DNA of 64,000 bases from Hypholoma sublateritium FD-334 SS-4 (GCA_000827495.1 KN817571.1:124001-188000); one strand, 5' to 3'. Shown: positions 22,580-35,071, counted from the stretch's first letter. Notes: generated by a model not told the origin, from the letters alone. Numbers and translations are program-made.

Positions 22580-25500
22580 CTACCTGGCTTGGGTGAATCC
22601 TCCCGCTGAAATGCTCTCCGGTACAGAACCAAGGCAACTATTTGCCTCTGTCTTATCTGACGTGAGGGTTATAACGACGTCTCCTCCGACTCTGAAGGTG
22701 TCGTAGAAGTCAACGTGGCACCTGGAACTAGCAGGCACCCCGTTGACAGTAACGCTCTTCACGTATGCCGCTACGCCAGCCGGAATCGTCGTTTGCACCG
22801 ATTTTGCGTTATAATTGACCGTTGTCACCGTGGTACTGACGTTCAGGAATGAGTTGTGAATGGTGTATTTTGGGGTAAACGGGGACAGGACGAGAAGCTG
22901 GGTTGATGACGGGACTGTATAGGGCGTGATAATTATTAAGTCTGATACGCTCGAAGAATATTTCGACCTTACCTGGATAAAGGCCTAAAAGATGGAACGA
23001 AAGTACAGTGGCCATGGCCCCTTGATCATCGTTACCGGGCAAACCGGCAGGAGCTAGTAAAAACAAAGTTGGTTGGAAGCACGTCAGGACTGTGTAAAAG
23101 CTGGCTTACTGATATCGAAATTATTGAGAACTACCTTCCGAACTTGATCAACAGACTTCGTAGGTTGATTGGCGTAGTGGTAACCAATAGGCGTCTGCGA
23201 CCGTGTATTGTTTGATTTATACACGAGAAATTATATGAATAATACGAACCTGAAAAGATGGTTCGTTCGATGGATCAAAGTAGCCGGCCTAGAAAATAAA
23301 TGAGCACCGAACAAATAAACTTTTCCACGTCGAATTTTGAAATTTACACTGAAGAAATGGTCCAAGCGCTTGACAAAAGTGTCCTAGTAGTGCGACAGGT
23401 TCCTGCGTCAGTAAGCACATGCTTTTTTCATCTCGTTACTCACATTTCCGCCCATGAGTTGAATCAGGTGGTTTGTGTCGTGCGGTACATACCTAAGAGT
23501 TTGCAACACCGTTTACTTACCCAATGTTTGTGCTCAGGAGATCGCAACTCACCAACTGTACTCCCAAGATGACGCTTCGTAAAAGCCACTTTCGTTGTCC
23601 CCCTGAAGCGAGCATTCGCTGTTTGGGTTCGGGTCGTTTGGGGAGCACTCGACTGGATCCACAAAAAAGAATGTGCCATTGGAATATCTTTTCTGGGAAA
23701 AGCCTATACTCGTGCACACGTTTGGTGTAATTCATATTTTTAGATCAGGTCAACGTACCTTTGAATCCATCGCTGGTAACGGCCGCATCCCAAACGTTGC
23801 GATAGGACTATCTCGTGTCAGTGGGCAGAACTGTTGCATTTCCCAAAAACCTCACCAATGACCGATTAGTGTACTTGGCGACATCATCGGCTTTACCGAG
23901 AACTTGAGCTACTTGACGTATTCCAAAGTCCTCGAAAGCGTACTAGAGTGCGTTTCAGCAATCAGCACACTGTGCTTCGCTGGGAAGAACATTACCAACC
24001 TCTAAAGTCCGACTGCCTTCCCGAGTTTGCCGGCCCGTGCTAGATACATCCAACACAGCAAACGGAACATATCCATATTGGCTGGTAATCAATGCGTGAG
24101 AAGCTGTTTAGTAAACGAAGGCGAGCTGAAGCTCACTTGTAAACGTTGGACTGGCGACCTTCAATATTCCACTCAGGAGGATTGACCTCCGCGTCGGTTA
24201 CCACTGCAGCGTACAGTTCATCGAGATCGATTCCAAGAGCCTCTGCTTCATTGTGATAGCTCACAGCGAATTGAGCAACTATATTGTCCCCACTCGAGCC
24301 TGGTTTACGAAATTAGCATTCCGGACTAAACCACGAAACCCATGACATAATACATACCTCCTTGAGTCCAACCAGGGAGGTTGTTTGCTCGACATTCCGG
24401 CATCCAGCCATTTTTGCGCCAGCCGTCAATGTAATTGTCAACGATCTGAGCAAATTCAACGGGCGAGTGCAATGCCATCAGCGGGTAAAACGTTCGGAAC
24501 TGCGCCAATGAAGTGAGAAAGATATTTAAAGGCAAGGCGACCTGAAGCTAACCGTGTCCCAACTATCGAGAAAGATGGTCGATCAGATTCGACACAACCC
24601 TGATAGCAATATTACACACCTGCAATATAATGAATCAAAATAAAAGGACGTAGTGTTTTCGAAGACTCCTTGAGTTTCATCCGTTGCATTGTTCTATCAC
24701 CAAAAGATTATCAGTTAAGGATGTTTTTCTCGAACAAGAATGGGAGTTTACAGGGGTCAAAGAGCCGCGATACAACGACGAGTAAAGCATCTCGGTGACG
24801 TTTGGCGGTGTCCCCGGAACATCGATTTCAATCTTAGACAGTTTCTCTTGCCACAGAGCCTTTGCCTGCGCCTCGATTTCCTCGAAAGTCGCGTTACCGA
24901 TCTCTGACTCAGCATTCGCACAAGCCTGCTCCTCCGAGCGGAATGAGACACCCACGCGGATGTTCACCGTCTTGGGTTTGTTGGCATAGGAGAAGAGGGC
25001 GCCGGATTCGTAGACTCCTCCAATAAGGTTGATGGAAAGGTTGAGGTGGGTCTGGCCGAGACCTTTCGCGTCAAGTCCCTCTCTGAGTAGAATATGTGAG
25101 TAAGAGTTTAAGATAAGCATAAATCGAGTATCACTGACGTATCACCAGTCCAAACGCCGTATTCAGCCAGTTCCTGCTTCCCCCCGTCGAGTAGGTCGTA
25201 GCAAGCAAATGCTTGGTAGTGGAAGTTGCCAGGTCCAAAGCTAGGACATGCATCTGCCGTTGAGCTTGGTTCAAAGGGAGATTGATGGCCCGGCAACGTA
25301 CCTGGAACCCCAGTGGCCGCCAATCATGACTCTGCCCAGCGTTGGGTCAATCGTGAGATTTCCACCTGCGAAAGAGGCGGGTAGATCGTTGGCAAGGTCA
25401 AGAACGAAATATGGGGTGGATCCAGTTGGGAAGGTGAAGCGTTCGAGCCCTGCGCGACGGGTAGCAGTGGCCTCCATCTGAATGTTGTTGTCGAGTGTGA

Positions 25501-26302
25501 GGGAGAAATAACCCGGGGAAGCATCTGCAGAGCAACCATAAATATCACGTCGCTTTGTGATTTGTACGTAGAAGATAGACGAACCGTCTGTGTTGTTTTT
25601 ACGAAGACGTTCACGCGCAGCCAGAGTAGTAGTACATGTGTCGAAACCTCCGGGGCACAGCAAGGGCATGATCTCAAAGTTTCCATACGTTCCTATATAA
25701 AGCCAATATGAGAGCTGACCACGAGCAGACGTATATATACTAACCTAACGATGAACCAGTTCCGCTGTCGTGCAAGGGACTCATGCCACGGATGAATTGT
25801 GTGTTGTCAGTGACATACCCTAAGTTAGAATTAGTTAACCTTTCCCCAAGATGTTCGATGATTGATATAGAATTACCAGCTGGGGCATAACCCGTCATAT
25901 CAGGCGAGAATTTAGCCTGTTACATCGATCAATATTAGTATGTAGTGATAAGGTCTCATAACGAGTGACACACCATGCCAAAGGGAATCGATGCTCCTGG
26001 ACTGTAGCTCGTCTTCAGATCAATATCAATCTTCATTGATGAATCTTTACCAGACATCCCCAAAATTATCTTTCCAACAAAATTGTCAGTATTGCATCAT
26101 CGAAGCCTGAGATATTGAACATACCAGTGCCGATGAATGGATTGACAAAAGCAGTGTAATCAATGTCCGTTTGATTGGACGCTGCAGCAATAGCCTGACT
26201 GATACGCTTTTGCACATTAGGAGATGGCTGAGCAAAGACGACAGATATCGAGAGTAGAGTGTAAAAGACCCCAGATAAGGAGAAGGGGGACTTTTTCTGC
26301 AT
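22580..26302 (-). CDS. Secreted GH92 alpha-1,2-mannosidase
   Basis: Predicted to trim alpha-linked mannose from N-glycans or fungal mannans, calcium-dependently, outside the cell. The signal peptide starts at 26302 (MQKKSPFSLSGVFYTLLS...VVFAQ); an in-frame Met at 26323 would add seven residues. Family markers: DYTAFVNPFIGT near the N-terminus, then RGMSPLHDSGTGSS, GNFEIMPLLCPGGFDTC, GYFSLTLDNNIQMEATATRR, LGRVMIGGHWGS, AFEDFGIRQVAQVLGKADD (about 23880-23940), GYHYANQPTKSVDQVR (about 23130-23190) and the signature GLPGNDDQGAM (about 23010-23045). The C-terminal beta domain includes VNGVPASSRCHVDFYDTFR. More than ten exons with short introns. Apparently intact. Convergent with the gene at 19012-22504. 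Confidence 0.85.
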
Positions 26303-26360
26303 CTTTGCGGAGGCGCAAACCATGTAGAAAAGTTAGGGAGGCTTTCGAAACACCCCATCG

Positions 26361-26372
26361 CTTTTATACAAA
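26361..26372 (-). promoter_or_regulatory. TATA-like element before the GH92 gene
   Basis: The minus strand reads TTTGTATAAAAGC about 60 bp upstream of the start at 26302, a distance close to that of the TATA-like boxes of the GH28 genes in this window. Confidence 0.45.
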
Positions 26373-28477
26373 ATCCAAATGACAGCAAGAACCTAGTAAA
26401 AGCTGCAAGCACACATGGAGCTGGTTTCTAAAACCGAAGAGACCTGGTCTCGTGGCCGTACTAGAGCATTAGCAGTATTTTGCGAGCGACTTTGAAATCG
26501 AGATTTCTGGCATATTGGTCTTACAGCCGTTAGATCTTCTGCTCGGTCGTCCTGGAATAAATTACTCCGTCCGAGTTTTGAGAGGTAACAACGTGTATGT
26601 GGGAGAAAAAGAACACCGTTTCGCGCCGCTTTTGCGCGCATATCGACATATAGCACGGCACAAGGGGAGCGAGTGGTCCGAGACTTCGTTCTTTAGGCCC
26701 AAGAACGCTTAGACGTTGTGGCAGCAGAATCGCCCGGGTAGAAAGTTACGTGCTCCTGCCTGCACGGTCCGAGCTTTTAGATAGAAGTCGGTCACTTGGC
26801 CGGCCCTACGAAGTCCGTGGAATACGTACTTAGTCAGTCATGATACGATGATAACCAAATTCGCTGGTCAATCTGGCGCACCCTCGCATGATCTAAGGTC
26901 GTTCTCTATCTCCAAAGGGGTTGCAGCCTTCTGTGTGTTCGACATGTAAGATTAGCATCGACTAAAGCCATATCTTCGCCACGCGGACGATTCTGAGAAG
27001 CATGGAGCTGAGCAAAACAACTCTGGTCGTAGAAACCACTCCACGGAGATCCTCGTGCTCATTGTGATATACAGGTCACGGCCACGCATTGTAGCACGGG
27101 ACTCGGTCACGACGTGCCACATCGCGTCTTGAAAGTAAGTACTTAACCCCATCGCCAAGCACGTACGGTATTTACGAGAAAATAGACCTTGGGACTAGCA
27201 CTGGAGTAGAAAAAATTATGGAAAATGGGAATTTCCAAGAGGCAGATATGGGTCGCGTGACGTGTTCAGCAAGCGCCACTTTTACTTCGACCAAGGACCG
27301 ACTAGCAAGCTCCATGGACGATTTAATTCTGCGAGAAAGAAACTGGATCCGTGAGGGCCCTTTAAAATGAAATGAGGAATTTTGTATACGTGGCCTCTAC
27401 TTCAAGTCTCCTTGAGCTCCACAAAGCCCCACTCGCATTTTAATAAAAGATCACGACAACGCGCAAGTACTCTGCCTTTTCTGGTTTCACGTTCAAAAGA
27501 TACCGCAGTGTCCCAATAAACTCCTCTAGATCAAAGTTGATGAGGCAGGCCAGTTCAAACTTCAGCATTCTGTTGTTTATATGTTACAAGTGGCCTTCGG
27601 CAATCCACCGGCAATGTCCGACCGGAGACGTTTGGGCGTCTAATTCTATGTTCGCCCGTTCCACTTGTGCGCACGGTAGCGAGCTAGAGACCAAAATATT
27701 TCCCTTTCATCTTATTTCACGACTCAAGTATTCCTCTTTCCAATATATTCACACACCTCGTCTCATTGAGAGATGCCAGCAATTAACCGGCAATAGTCGG
27801 CCCGAGATTTTGAGCGCCTAACATATTTTGAATCTTTCTCCGCTTCTCCTACGAAAACATCGTTAGTAATGGAATGATATATGAAAACGATGTATAAGCT
27901 GTATGGCGAACTTACATATGATCCACCTTTTCACTTTGAGTCCTCTCGGTCGCATTTCCGATGCCCGAAGGTCATGTTAAGTATATCGCCTTGATATCGC
28001 CGGCAGGGCCATTTTATTATTCAATGTCCTTGAACTCAGGCTTTAAATCTCTCTTTTCTCCTCTCCATAAATTCCGAAGACCGCTGGCCAAGCTTTATAT
28101 GAACCCGGGTCTTCAAAAAGCGATCTTATATCTAGAGAACTTTGGGCCCACCGCCAGCAGCCACTGGGGTGCTCAATGTAAGTATATTCAGGCGCACTTT
28201 CTGTGTTACACCCTCTGCGCAGTGCGGAGCCATTGATAATCGATTGACTGTGGCACTTGTCATCCATCACCGGTGCATCACCGGCTGCATCCTGATCAAG
28301 AAGCCGGGCGATCTGCACACTTATCAATCGCCATCAAATATTGCAACCAATGTCCTCGATGTACGCGATTTTAGTGCCAAGAGTGCTGCATTTTCTGGGC
28401 CAAATTCTGGGTATAAAGTCTCTCAATGAAAGACAGGGAGCCTCAGCAACCCTCCGTCTCAATCCCCTCGCCCAACC
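26373..28477. other. Long intergenic stretch, 2.1 kb
   Basis: I find no gene with recognisable domain or splice structure. Two weakly similar segments, CCGGCAATGTCCGACCGGAG near 27608 and CCGGCAATAGTCGGCCCGAG near 27787, may be a decayed direct repeat. The stretch is the longest gene-free DNA in the window and separates the GH92 gene from the reductase pair. Confidence 0.35.
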
Positions 28478-29831
28478 ATGTCGAAATTGATTCTAGTGCG
28501 TCCAACACAAGTGTGCCATGCGCTATTCCGGCTAATTGGTATGCCGCCTTAATTTTAGGTCACAGGCGCCTCCGGTTTTGTCGCGTCGCATATCATCTAC
28601 CAGCTCCTGCAGGACGGCCATCGTGTCCGCGCAACCGCGCGCGCAAAGAAGGTCGACGCCCTCAAGGCGCTGTACAGCGCATACCCCTCCCTCGAGATCG
28701 TCGAGGTCGCCGACATCGCGCAGAGCCAGTTCCGAGACGCGCTGACGGGCGTCGATGTCGTGATCCACACCGCGTCCCCATTGGCCTACCGAGTGGATGC
28801 GGATACGTTGCTCAAGGTAAGGGCCGAGGGAAGTTCAGCTTGTTGCCAATCCCTTGCTGACTCCCTACCTGATTAGACGGCTATCGAAGGCACCCTGAAC
28901 GTGTTGCGCCAAGCTGAGAAGGCCGGCGTGAAGAAGTTCGTCGTGACGAGTTCAATCGCCGCCGTTGTCGGTGACCCTACTATCCAGGGCGTATCGTACA
29001 AGTCTGAACGTGAGTCCACAGTCGCCTGGGATGCACCCAAATTGACATGAAAACATCGGCGCGCAGATTGGAATCCGGTTACGAAGGAGACGTTCGTCGT
29101 CACCCCCGAGACCGACCCCTTCCAAGCATATTCGGCATCCAAGACGCTGAGCGAGCGCGCCGTCTGGGACTGGGCCGAGGCGCATCCCCACGTCGACGTC
29201 ACGACCAGTGAGTGCTCCCCAGTGCTCCCGCAGCCATGCGCCTGAAATAGTATGGCAGTCTGCCCAAGCTTCATATACGGGCCCTTCGCGCCGCTCTTCC
29301 TTCCCATCGCACCTGGCGACTTGAGCAGCTTATCGACAAACGGCCTCGTTTACGGGCTTTTCACTCCGCCCGGCGCCCACCTCCCAAGTATCGGCTTCGT
29401 CGACGTGCGCGACACTGCGCGGGCACATGTTGGTGCTGCACTCAAATCGACAGTCCCGGGCGGAACAATCAGGAAGAGGGCGATCCTAGCCTCGCCGGGT
29501 GGGCTAGACGAGAGCAAACTCTTCGATTTGATCAGGGAGAAGCGGCCACTCGTCGGCGAGCGTCTGGCTGGGGGAGATAATATTGTATCTCCGGTCGACA
29601 CTCTCGATCTTGACTATGAGCAGATTGAAAGTTTCACAGGGCTGAAGAAAAGCGACTACTATACCACGGAACAGGTACGCGGCCGCTGAAGCTTGCTGTG
29701 ATCGTAATTCAGTTGCTGACAATTTGGTTTGTTGCTTTCACTAGACTTTCCTGGACACGATAGACTCACTTCTGGAGGTGGAGGAATATTGGAAGGAGCA
29801 AGGGGCTGTTGCCGCCGCGGTCGCAGCGTAA
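28478..29831 (+). CDS. NAD(P)-dependent epimerase/reductase, copy 1
   Basis: Extended short-chain dehydrogenase of the dihydroflavonol-4-reductase/GRE2-like group, which reduces ketones or aldehydes with NADPH; the natural substrate is unknown. Six exons (28478-28495, 28559-28816, 28877-29009, 29067-29207, 29259-29674, 29745-29831) sum to 350 residues. Visible are the Rossmann motif VTGASGFVASHI, DVVIHTASPL, TLNVLRQAEKAGVKKFVVTSS with the catalytic Ser, and YSASKTLSERAVWDW with the YxxxK pair. The tail is TFLDTIDSLLEVEEYWKEQG. The fifth exon must begin at 29259 (GGCAG acceptor) to read TTICPSFIYG; an ATG at 29252 is intronic. It is tandem with copy 2, with the same exon phases. Confidence 0.85.
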
Positions 29832-30565
29832 ACTAGAATCAACGATTTTGGTGTAGAGCGTACCTTGTGATGTAGGACGCAATGTTTCATTAATAATCCA
29901 CTCACTTCATCAGTATGCCATTCATTCATAAGTCGGACATGAACACTCGCAATGCACGGTATAACACCATACACACGACCAATGGTGAAGTGCGGCATAG
30001 ATTCGTAGTACATTGAGTTCGCGGGTGCAAAGCAAACAAGCGTCGCCGTGTTTGACCTTGGCTAATATCAAAGACCTCTTGACTTCCACTCTGCGTCTCA
30101 TGAGCAGAGTTCACCCGACTGTGACCGCCAGAAGTTATCAGGACACTTGAGTTTCCGCTTGACAGTACAAAACATGATGTCCATGGCAGTCGGAGGCTCC
30201 AGGAACTAAGGTGGAAGTAGACGCAATGATTAACGGCAGTATCTCTGTGCATGTCGTTTCAAGATATGTTCCCGTGTGTCGCCGCAGTCGAAATTCGTGT
30301 CCGTGTGCCACCCGTAAGCACCAGGGGAAAATGAGGATAGTGGGGGCAGGCGGAGAAGGGGCAGCGTGCGATTCGGCGTCGTTGCAAATCAATTTGTAAT
30401 GTCCAAGCAGCGGATCAATTGCGAGTCAGCCGGGTTACAAAGTCATCCCGGCTAAAATTCACTTTATTTTCCGAGTCGCTTTAAATAAAGCAGCGGCAAG
30501 GAAAGCGAAGCACTCCAACAATCTCCTCCCATTTCGCAGCAAGAAAGCAGAGCATCACCCACAAC
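29832..30565. other. Intergenic DNA between the two reductase genes
   Basis: Contains 3' flank of copy 1 and the promoter of copy 2. A TTTAAATAAAG stretch near 30480-30490, about 80 bp upstream of the copy 2 start, may serve as its TATA box. No gene seen. Confidence 0.35.
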
Positions 30566-31932
30566 ATGTCGAAGCTGATCTTTGTGCGTTGTTCCCTCGC
30601 AACCTTGCCTCCAACAATCGCGCTAACGCGCCCGCTATTTACGCGTTAATCAGGTTACCGGCGCCTCTGGCTTCCTCGCGTCGCACGTTATCTACCAACT
30701 CCTGCAGGACGGCTACCGCGTCCGCGCGACGGCGCGCGGCAAGAAGGTCGCCGCGCTCAAGGAGCTTTACAGCGCGCACCCCGCGCTCGAGATCGTCGAG
30801 GTGCCCGACATCGCGCACAGCCAGTTCGCGGAGGCGCTCGCCGACGTCGACGCGGTGATCCACACCGCAACGCCCCTGCCTGCGCGCGTCGATCCCGAGA
30901 CTATGCTCCACGTAAGTTTTGTTTTTAAAGGCATTTATTGGAACGCCGCGGTCAGCACTCACGCACGCCCTTGTAGACGGCCATTGAGGGCTCGCTGAAC
31001 GTGCTGCGCCAAGCTGAGAAGGCCGGCGTGCGCAAGTTCGTCGTGACGAGCTCCACGGCCGCCATCAACGGCGACCCGACCGTCGTAGGCGTGTCGTTCC
31101 GAACGCACCGTGAGTCCCCAGCTCACCGATCGACGCGCTGAGTACCGGAGACTAATTCTTTAATCTCATAGACTGGAACCCGGCAAAGAAAGAGGAGATC
31201 AACGCGGACACAGATCCCGTCGAAGCGTACAGCGCCGCCAAGGCGCTGAGCGAGCGCGCCGTCTGGGACTGGGCCGCGGCGCACCCGCACGTCGACGTCA
31301 CCACCAGTAAGTCTGCACCCCCCCTACAACCGCGGCCCGCGTCCTGACGCAGCCGCAGTCAACCCGACGTACATCTACGGCCCCGCCGCGCCGCTCACGC
31401 TCCGCCTCGCGCCGGGCGACTTCGTCGGGCTCTCGACGAACCTCTTCATCTACAACCTCATCACGCCGCCCGGGCAGCACCTCCCCGGCGCGGGCTCCAT
31501 CGACGTGCGCGACGCCGCGCGGGCGCACATCGGCGCCTTGGGCAATGATGCCACCGCCGCCCCCGGTGCGCGGAAGCGCGCGATCCTGGCGTCGCCCCAT
31601 GGGCTGGTGGAGCGCTATCTGTTCGAGTTGTACAGGAAGGAGCGGCCGGCGGTCGCGGGGAGGATGATCGCCGGGGAGGGCGTGGTGCCCGTATTCGACC
31701 GCTATGATCTTGATTTTGCAGAAATCGAGAGCTTCACGGGGATGAAGAAGAGCGATTATCATACCATGGAGCAGGTACGTCGTTGCAGTTATTGCTGCAA
31801 CCGATAATGAGTGTTAACAAACTAACCGCTTCCTAGACTTTCCTCGATGCGCTAGATTCACTCCTGGTGATAGAAAAGGACTGGAAGGAGCAAGGATTCG
31901 TCGTCAAAGATGTTCCACTCATGCAGGCTTAA
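30566..31932 (+). CDS. NAD(P)-dependent epimerase/reductase, copy 2
   Basis: Paralog of the preceding gene. Six exons (30566-30583, 30654-30911, 30977-31109, 31172-31306, 31359-31774, 31837-31932) sum to 351 residues. Exons 1, 2, 3 and 5 have exactly the same lengths (18, 258, 133 and 416 nt) as in copy 1. Motifs: VTGASGFLASHV, DAVIHTATPL, LNVLRQAEKAGVRKFVVTSS, YSAAKALSERAVWDW (catalytic Tyr and Lys) and INPTYIYGP. The tail is TFLDALDSLLVIEKDWKEQG followed by VVKDVPLMQA, which differs from copy 1. It is noticeably richer in G+C at third positions than copy 1. Function is inferred from the family: NADPH-dependent reduction of an unidentified carbonyl compound in the cytosol. Confidence 0.87.
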
Positions 31933-32132
31933 GCAAGAACGCACCGTGTACATTTACGAGATGACTGCAAAATTTAATGCAAAGCGCTCAAGTGAATCCT
32001 CCTTATCCCAGGATAGACATGCATAGCGGACATGCACTCACAGATATCGCAAACAGCAAATCATGATTATTGGCGTGGATTTAAGTAAATGACGTCATCA
32101 CGTTATCTAAAATACCTTCGGACATCGTAAAA

Positions 32133-34205
32133 TCATGCAACAGCGCACTGCAGCCCGCGCTTCATCTGCTCCAGAGCCATCCGATGCTGGCTCACGGCGA
32201 GAACGATGAAGCAGTGCCAAATTGCATGCGAGTCTGTTCGTATGCAGTCGTGAGCATAAATCGCAAAGTGGACGAACGTGCGCGATACGTACTTCCGCCA
32301 ATTACGTCGAGCTTGCTCTGGATGCTCTCAGGGATAATGCATTCTGGAAAGTGTGCCGCGTAAAATGCGAGCCCAATGATGTAGGACAGGAGGGATGGAA
32401 TAACGGGCCCTGCAAACGACACGGACCGAATAAAGCTCCGATGAGCATGCGATGTCAGCGGCGTACAGGAGACCGACGCACCGACAAAGCTATACATTTC
32501 CTGCCGCGAGTGCAGCATCGACAACGCGACCATAGGCGCGACGCTCGAGAACGCAAGCACGAGGAAGAACCCGATGCGATAGAACTGCCCGCCCTGCATA
32601 AATTGCCGTTTGATGGGACGATAAGATTAGACGTACGCGGTATTCGTGCTTGTTGAACCATGACATAAAGGGGAAAACGTTGCCTGCGAGCCCCGTGGCC
32701 AGGCAGAGGCCCAGAAATGATTTACCAACGTTTGTATGGCAGCCGAAGCCGTAATGCACGATAGTGCCGACGCTGGCGCTGATCAGCCTGAGGGGAATGT
32801 GAGTTGTGTTAGGAGAGAGAGAAGATGCATGCGCACCATCCAATGCCCACATAGTCCACCCGCGCACATAGTTCCATGCTGCGATGATCTGCGCATCCTG
32901 ACATTGTGTGCCAGATGGCGCTACTTGATAAGCAAAGAAGAGCAAAGCACATGAAGAGCACCTCAGGGAGGTCGAAAGCATGTGAGCTGGTGATTAGTGA
33001 CACAAGATTTATTCCCCATAGCAAAAATGGAATTAGGTGAGTGTGGATGTTTACTGAAGACGGGTGAGCGCAGAAAGACGATAGGAGAGACATACTTACG
33101 GAGTTCGTTGTGTGGTGTAATAAGAGACAATAGGATAAGCGGCCATCTTTCTATGGGTATAAATCTGCGCGATGTTGAGCTTAAATCATATAAAGAAGAC
33201 GTGGAAGGCTCACCGGTATCCATGGGTAACAAATGGGTTGTTGCGCCACTGGTGGGGCAGGTCAGAGTACTTTATGAGGTGCACGCCTTGCAGGGAGCGC
33301 TTCACTGCATGGGCGACTTCGAGCGCAGCGCGCTCAAGCATGTCCTCGCCTTCTAGAATAACATCTGCGGGCTTGGAGTTGAGGATGTCGGCGAGCATTT
33401 CAGAGTTTAGCAATGAGTCTAGGATCGACGAAAGGACAGTATTGGGTGTGAACGACGCAAATGATTTATCGGCTACTTCGATGCTGCACAGGTGAGAGTT
33501 GAGGGTTTCTAGGCGGTCTGAAAGGACAGGAATATAGCTGAACGGCCCGCGGAAGTCGAGCTCGTTGAACTTGGCGCGGACATCATCGAACTTGCTGTAC
33601 ATTTCCGAGCTCATCTCCGAGAGACTCGGCATGTCCGGCAGATGCGAGCGCATGTCTGGCATGTCAGGCAGATGTGAGCGCACCTCCGACATGTCTGGCC
33701 AGTGCGAGCGCATCTCGGCGAAGTTGGGCACGTCTGGTAGGTCCGGGAACGACTTGAGGAAGGTGTCCATAGAGATGTCGGAGAAAGGGACTTCAGGAAG
33801 GTGCGAGCAGACATCGGCGCGAATGCCTTCGAGCATGTCAAGTGCGGTACGCGCCCACTGAACCGCATCTTCCACGGTGTGTTCGCCCTGCTTCCACACC
33901 TCAGGGGTCCCAAACTCCCTGAGCCTTCGCTCGAGATCCGCGAGGTATGAGAGCACGAGTATGCGTAGATGCGCGAGAGTTTGCGTGGGCGATGCAGATG
34001 AAAGGTCGAGCGCCTCGAGGCTGTAGGAGAACGTCCTGCAGATCTTGAAGGACGGCTGGGCTGATGATGGGGCCGACAGCCTGCGACGCGCCCTGCGACG
34101 AACGTGCTGGGTCTTTGAGCGGTCTCCCCTTGCGGTGACGGCCACGGACATCGTCTGGGAAGACGCCAGTAGCGAAGGTGAGTGCTCGACCGCGGTCATG
34201 GACAT
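32133..34205 (-). CDS. PAQR / haemolysin-III family membrane protein
   Basis: The conserved domain begins PHQWRNNPFVTHGYRFIPIERW, then LITPHNELRNIHTHLIPFLLWG, the first zinc-site region LSSSAIWHTMSGC...DYVGIG and ends with SHAIWHCFIVLAVSQHRM, in which HxxxH completes the Ser/His/Asp/His zinc site of adiponectin-receptor-like proteins. Seven hydrophobic helices are expected. Yeast relatives (Izh proteins) act in lipid and zinc homeostasis and may be ceramidases. Ahead of this domain is an unusually long 310-residue N-terminal region. It includes an Arg-rich segment and three tandem ten-residue repeats, MRSHWPDMSE, VRSHLPDMPD and MRSHLPDMPS (about 33630-33716). The start at 34205 is the first Met; Met at 34199 is possible. 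It diverges from the peptidyl-tRNA hydrolase gene over 210 bp. Confidence 0.82.
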
Positions 34206-34415
34206 TGTGGGAGAGATAGGTGTGGGCAGCAGGCGAAGAGGGGAGGAGGGTTTGATATTTATGCATCAGAATCAGGCGCAACTAACTTTTATGCTGACTA
34301 AGCCGCTGATCCGACGGCTGTGCTCCGCGCCGCGCTTGGCACCTCCCGTCAACCTTTTCATTAGCTATGATTTCAAAGCCATAACACATCCACACCTTGA
34401 ACCTGAACCCCCACC
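34206..34415. promoter_or_regulatory. Shared divergent promoter region
   Basis: The PAQR gene (-) and the peptidyl-tRNA hydrolase gene (+) start only 210 bp apart, so both promoters must lie here or overlap. I see no clear TATA box for the hydrolase; AT-rich motifs near 34255-34265 face the PAQR gene. Confidence 0.45.
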
Positions 34416-35071
34416 ATGAACGCCCCTACTCTCTTCGTCGCAGGCCTAGGAAATCTCCCGTACCCCTTCACGCGCCATAGGCAAGTATCTGTACTTCAAG
34501 AGCAAATTCCCGTGCTAACGTTACCGACGCTAGCGTCGGCCAACTTGTCATCGATGCTCTGGCCCATAGACTTGGCATTCGCATGGCCTCTAACCGCGGG
34601 GGGCTCAGTGGGCAAGGAAGCGTCCTCATAGGCGATACCCAGGTCAAACTCGTCCTCTACAAATCAAGTACGCGCCTTTCTTCTTCGCGTCGTCGCGTCA
34701 TATGTGCTGAACCGTGCCCAGAATCCTTCATGAACATCTCCGGCCCGAGCATCGTCAAGGCCTATCGCGACAGCGTCAACATGCCGTCCAAGATGGTCGT
34801 CCTCACGGACTCGCTCTCGCACCGCGTCGAGAGCGTCAGCGTCAAGCTCGGCGGCTCCGCAAACGGCCACAACGGCATCAAGAGCATCATCGCGGCGCTC
34901 GGCGGCGAGCAAGGCTTCTACCGCTTCCGCCTGGGGATCGGTCGCGACGACAGCGACGCGGCCGACTATGTGATGCGCCAGCTCTCGTCGCACGAGCGGC
35001 GGTTCTGGGGCGAGGAGGGCCTTGATCTCGTCCTCCGGGAGATCGAGAAAGTGGTGTTGAAGGCTGGCTAG
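34416..35071 (+). CDS. Peptidyl-tRNA hydrolase (Pth family)
   Basis: Recycles peptidyl-tRNA dropped from ribosomes by cleaving the ester bond; a eukaryotic Pth1-type copy may act in mitochondria or cytosol. Three exons (34416-34480, 34534-34667, 34722-35071) give 182 residues, close to the bacterial enzyme length. Motifs: FVAGLGN, TRHSVG with the catalytic His, SFMNISG with the substrate Asn, VLTDSL with the Asp, GGSANGHNGIKSI, and FYRFRLGIGR. The first intron uses a GC donor (AG|GCAAGT at 34481) with a CTAAC branch site and TAG acceptor; only this choice joins TRH to SVGQ. No obvious mitochondrial targeting sequence. Confidence 0.9.

Noticed and set aside
29252..29258. ATG at 29252 as a separate start for a short reductase
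   Set aside because: It is within the intron; the acceptor at 29258 restores TTICPSFIYG as in copy 2.
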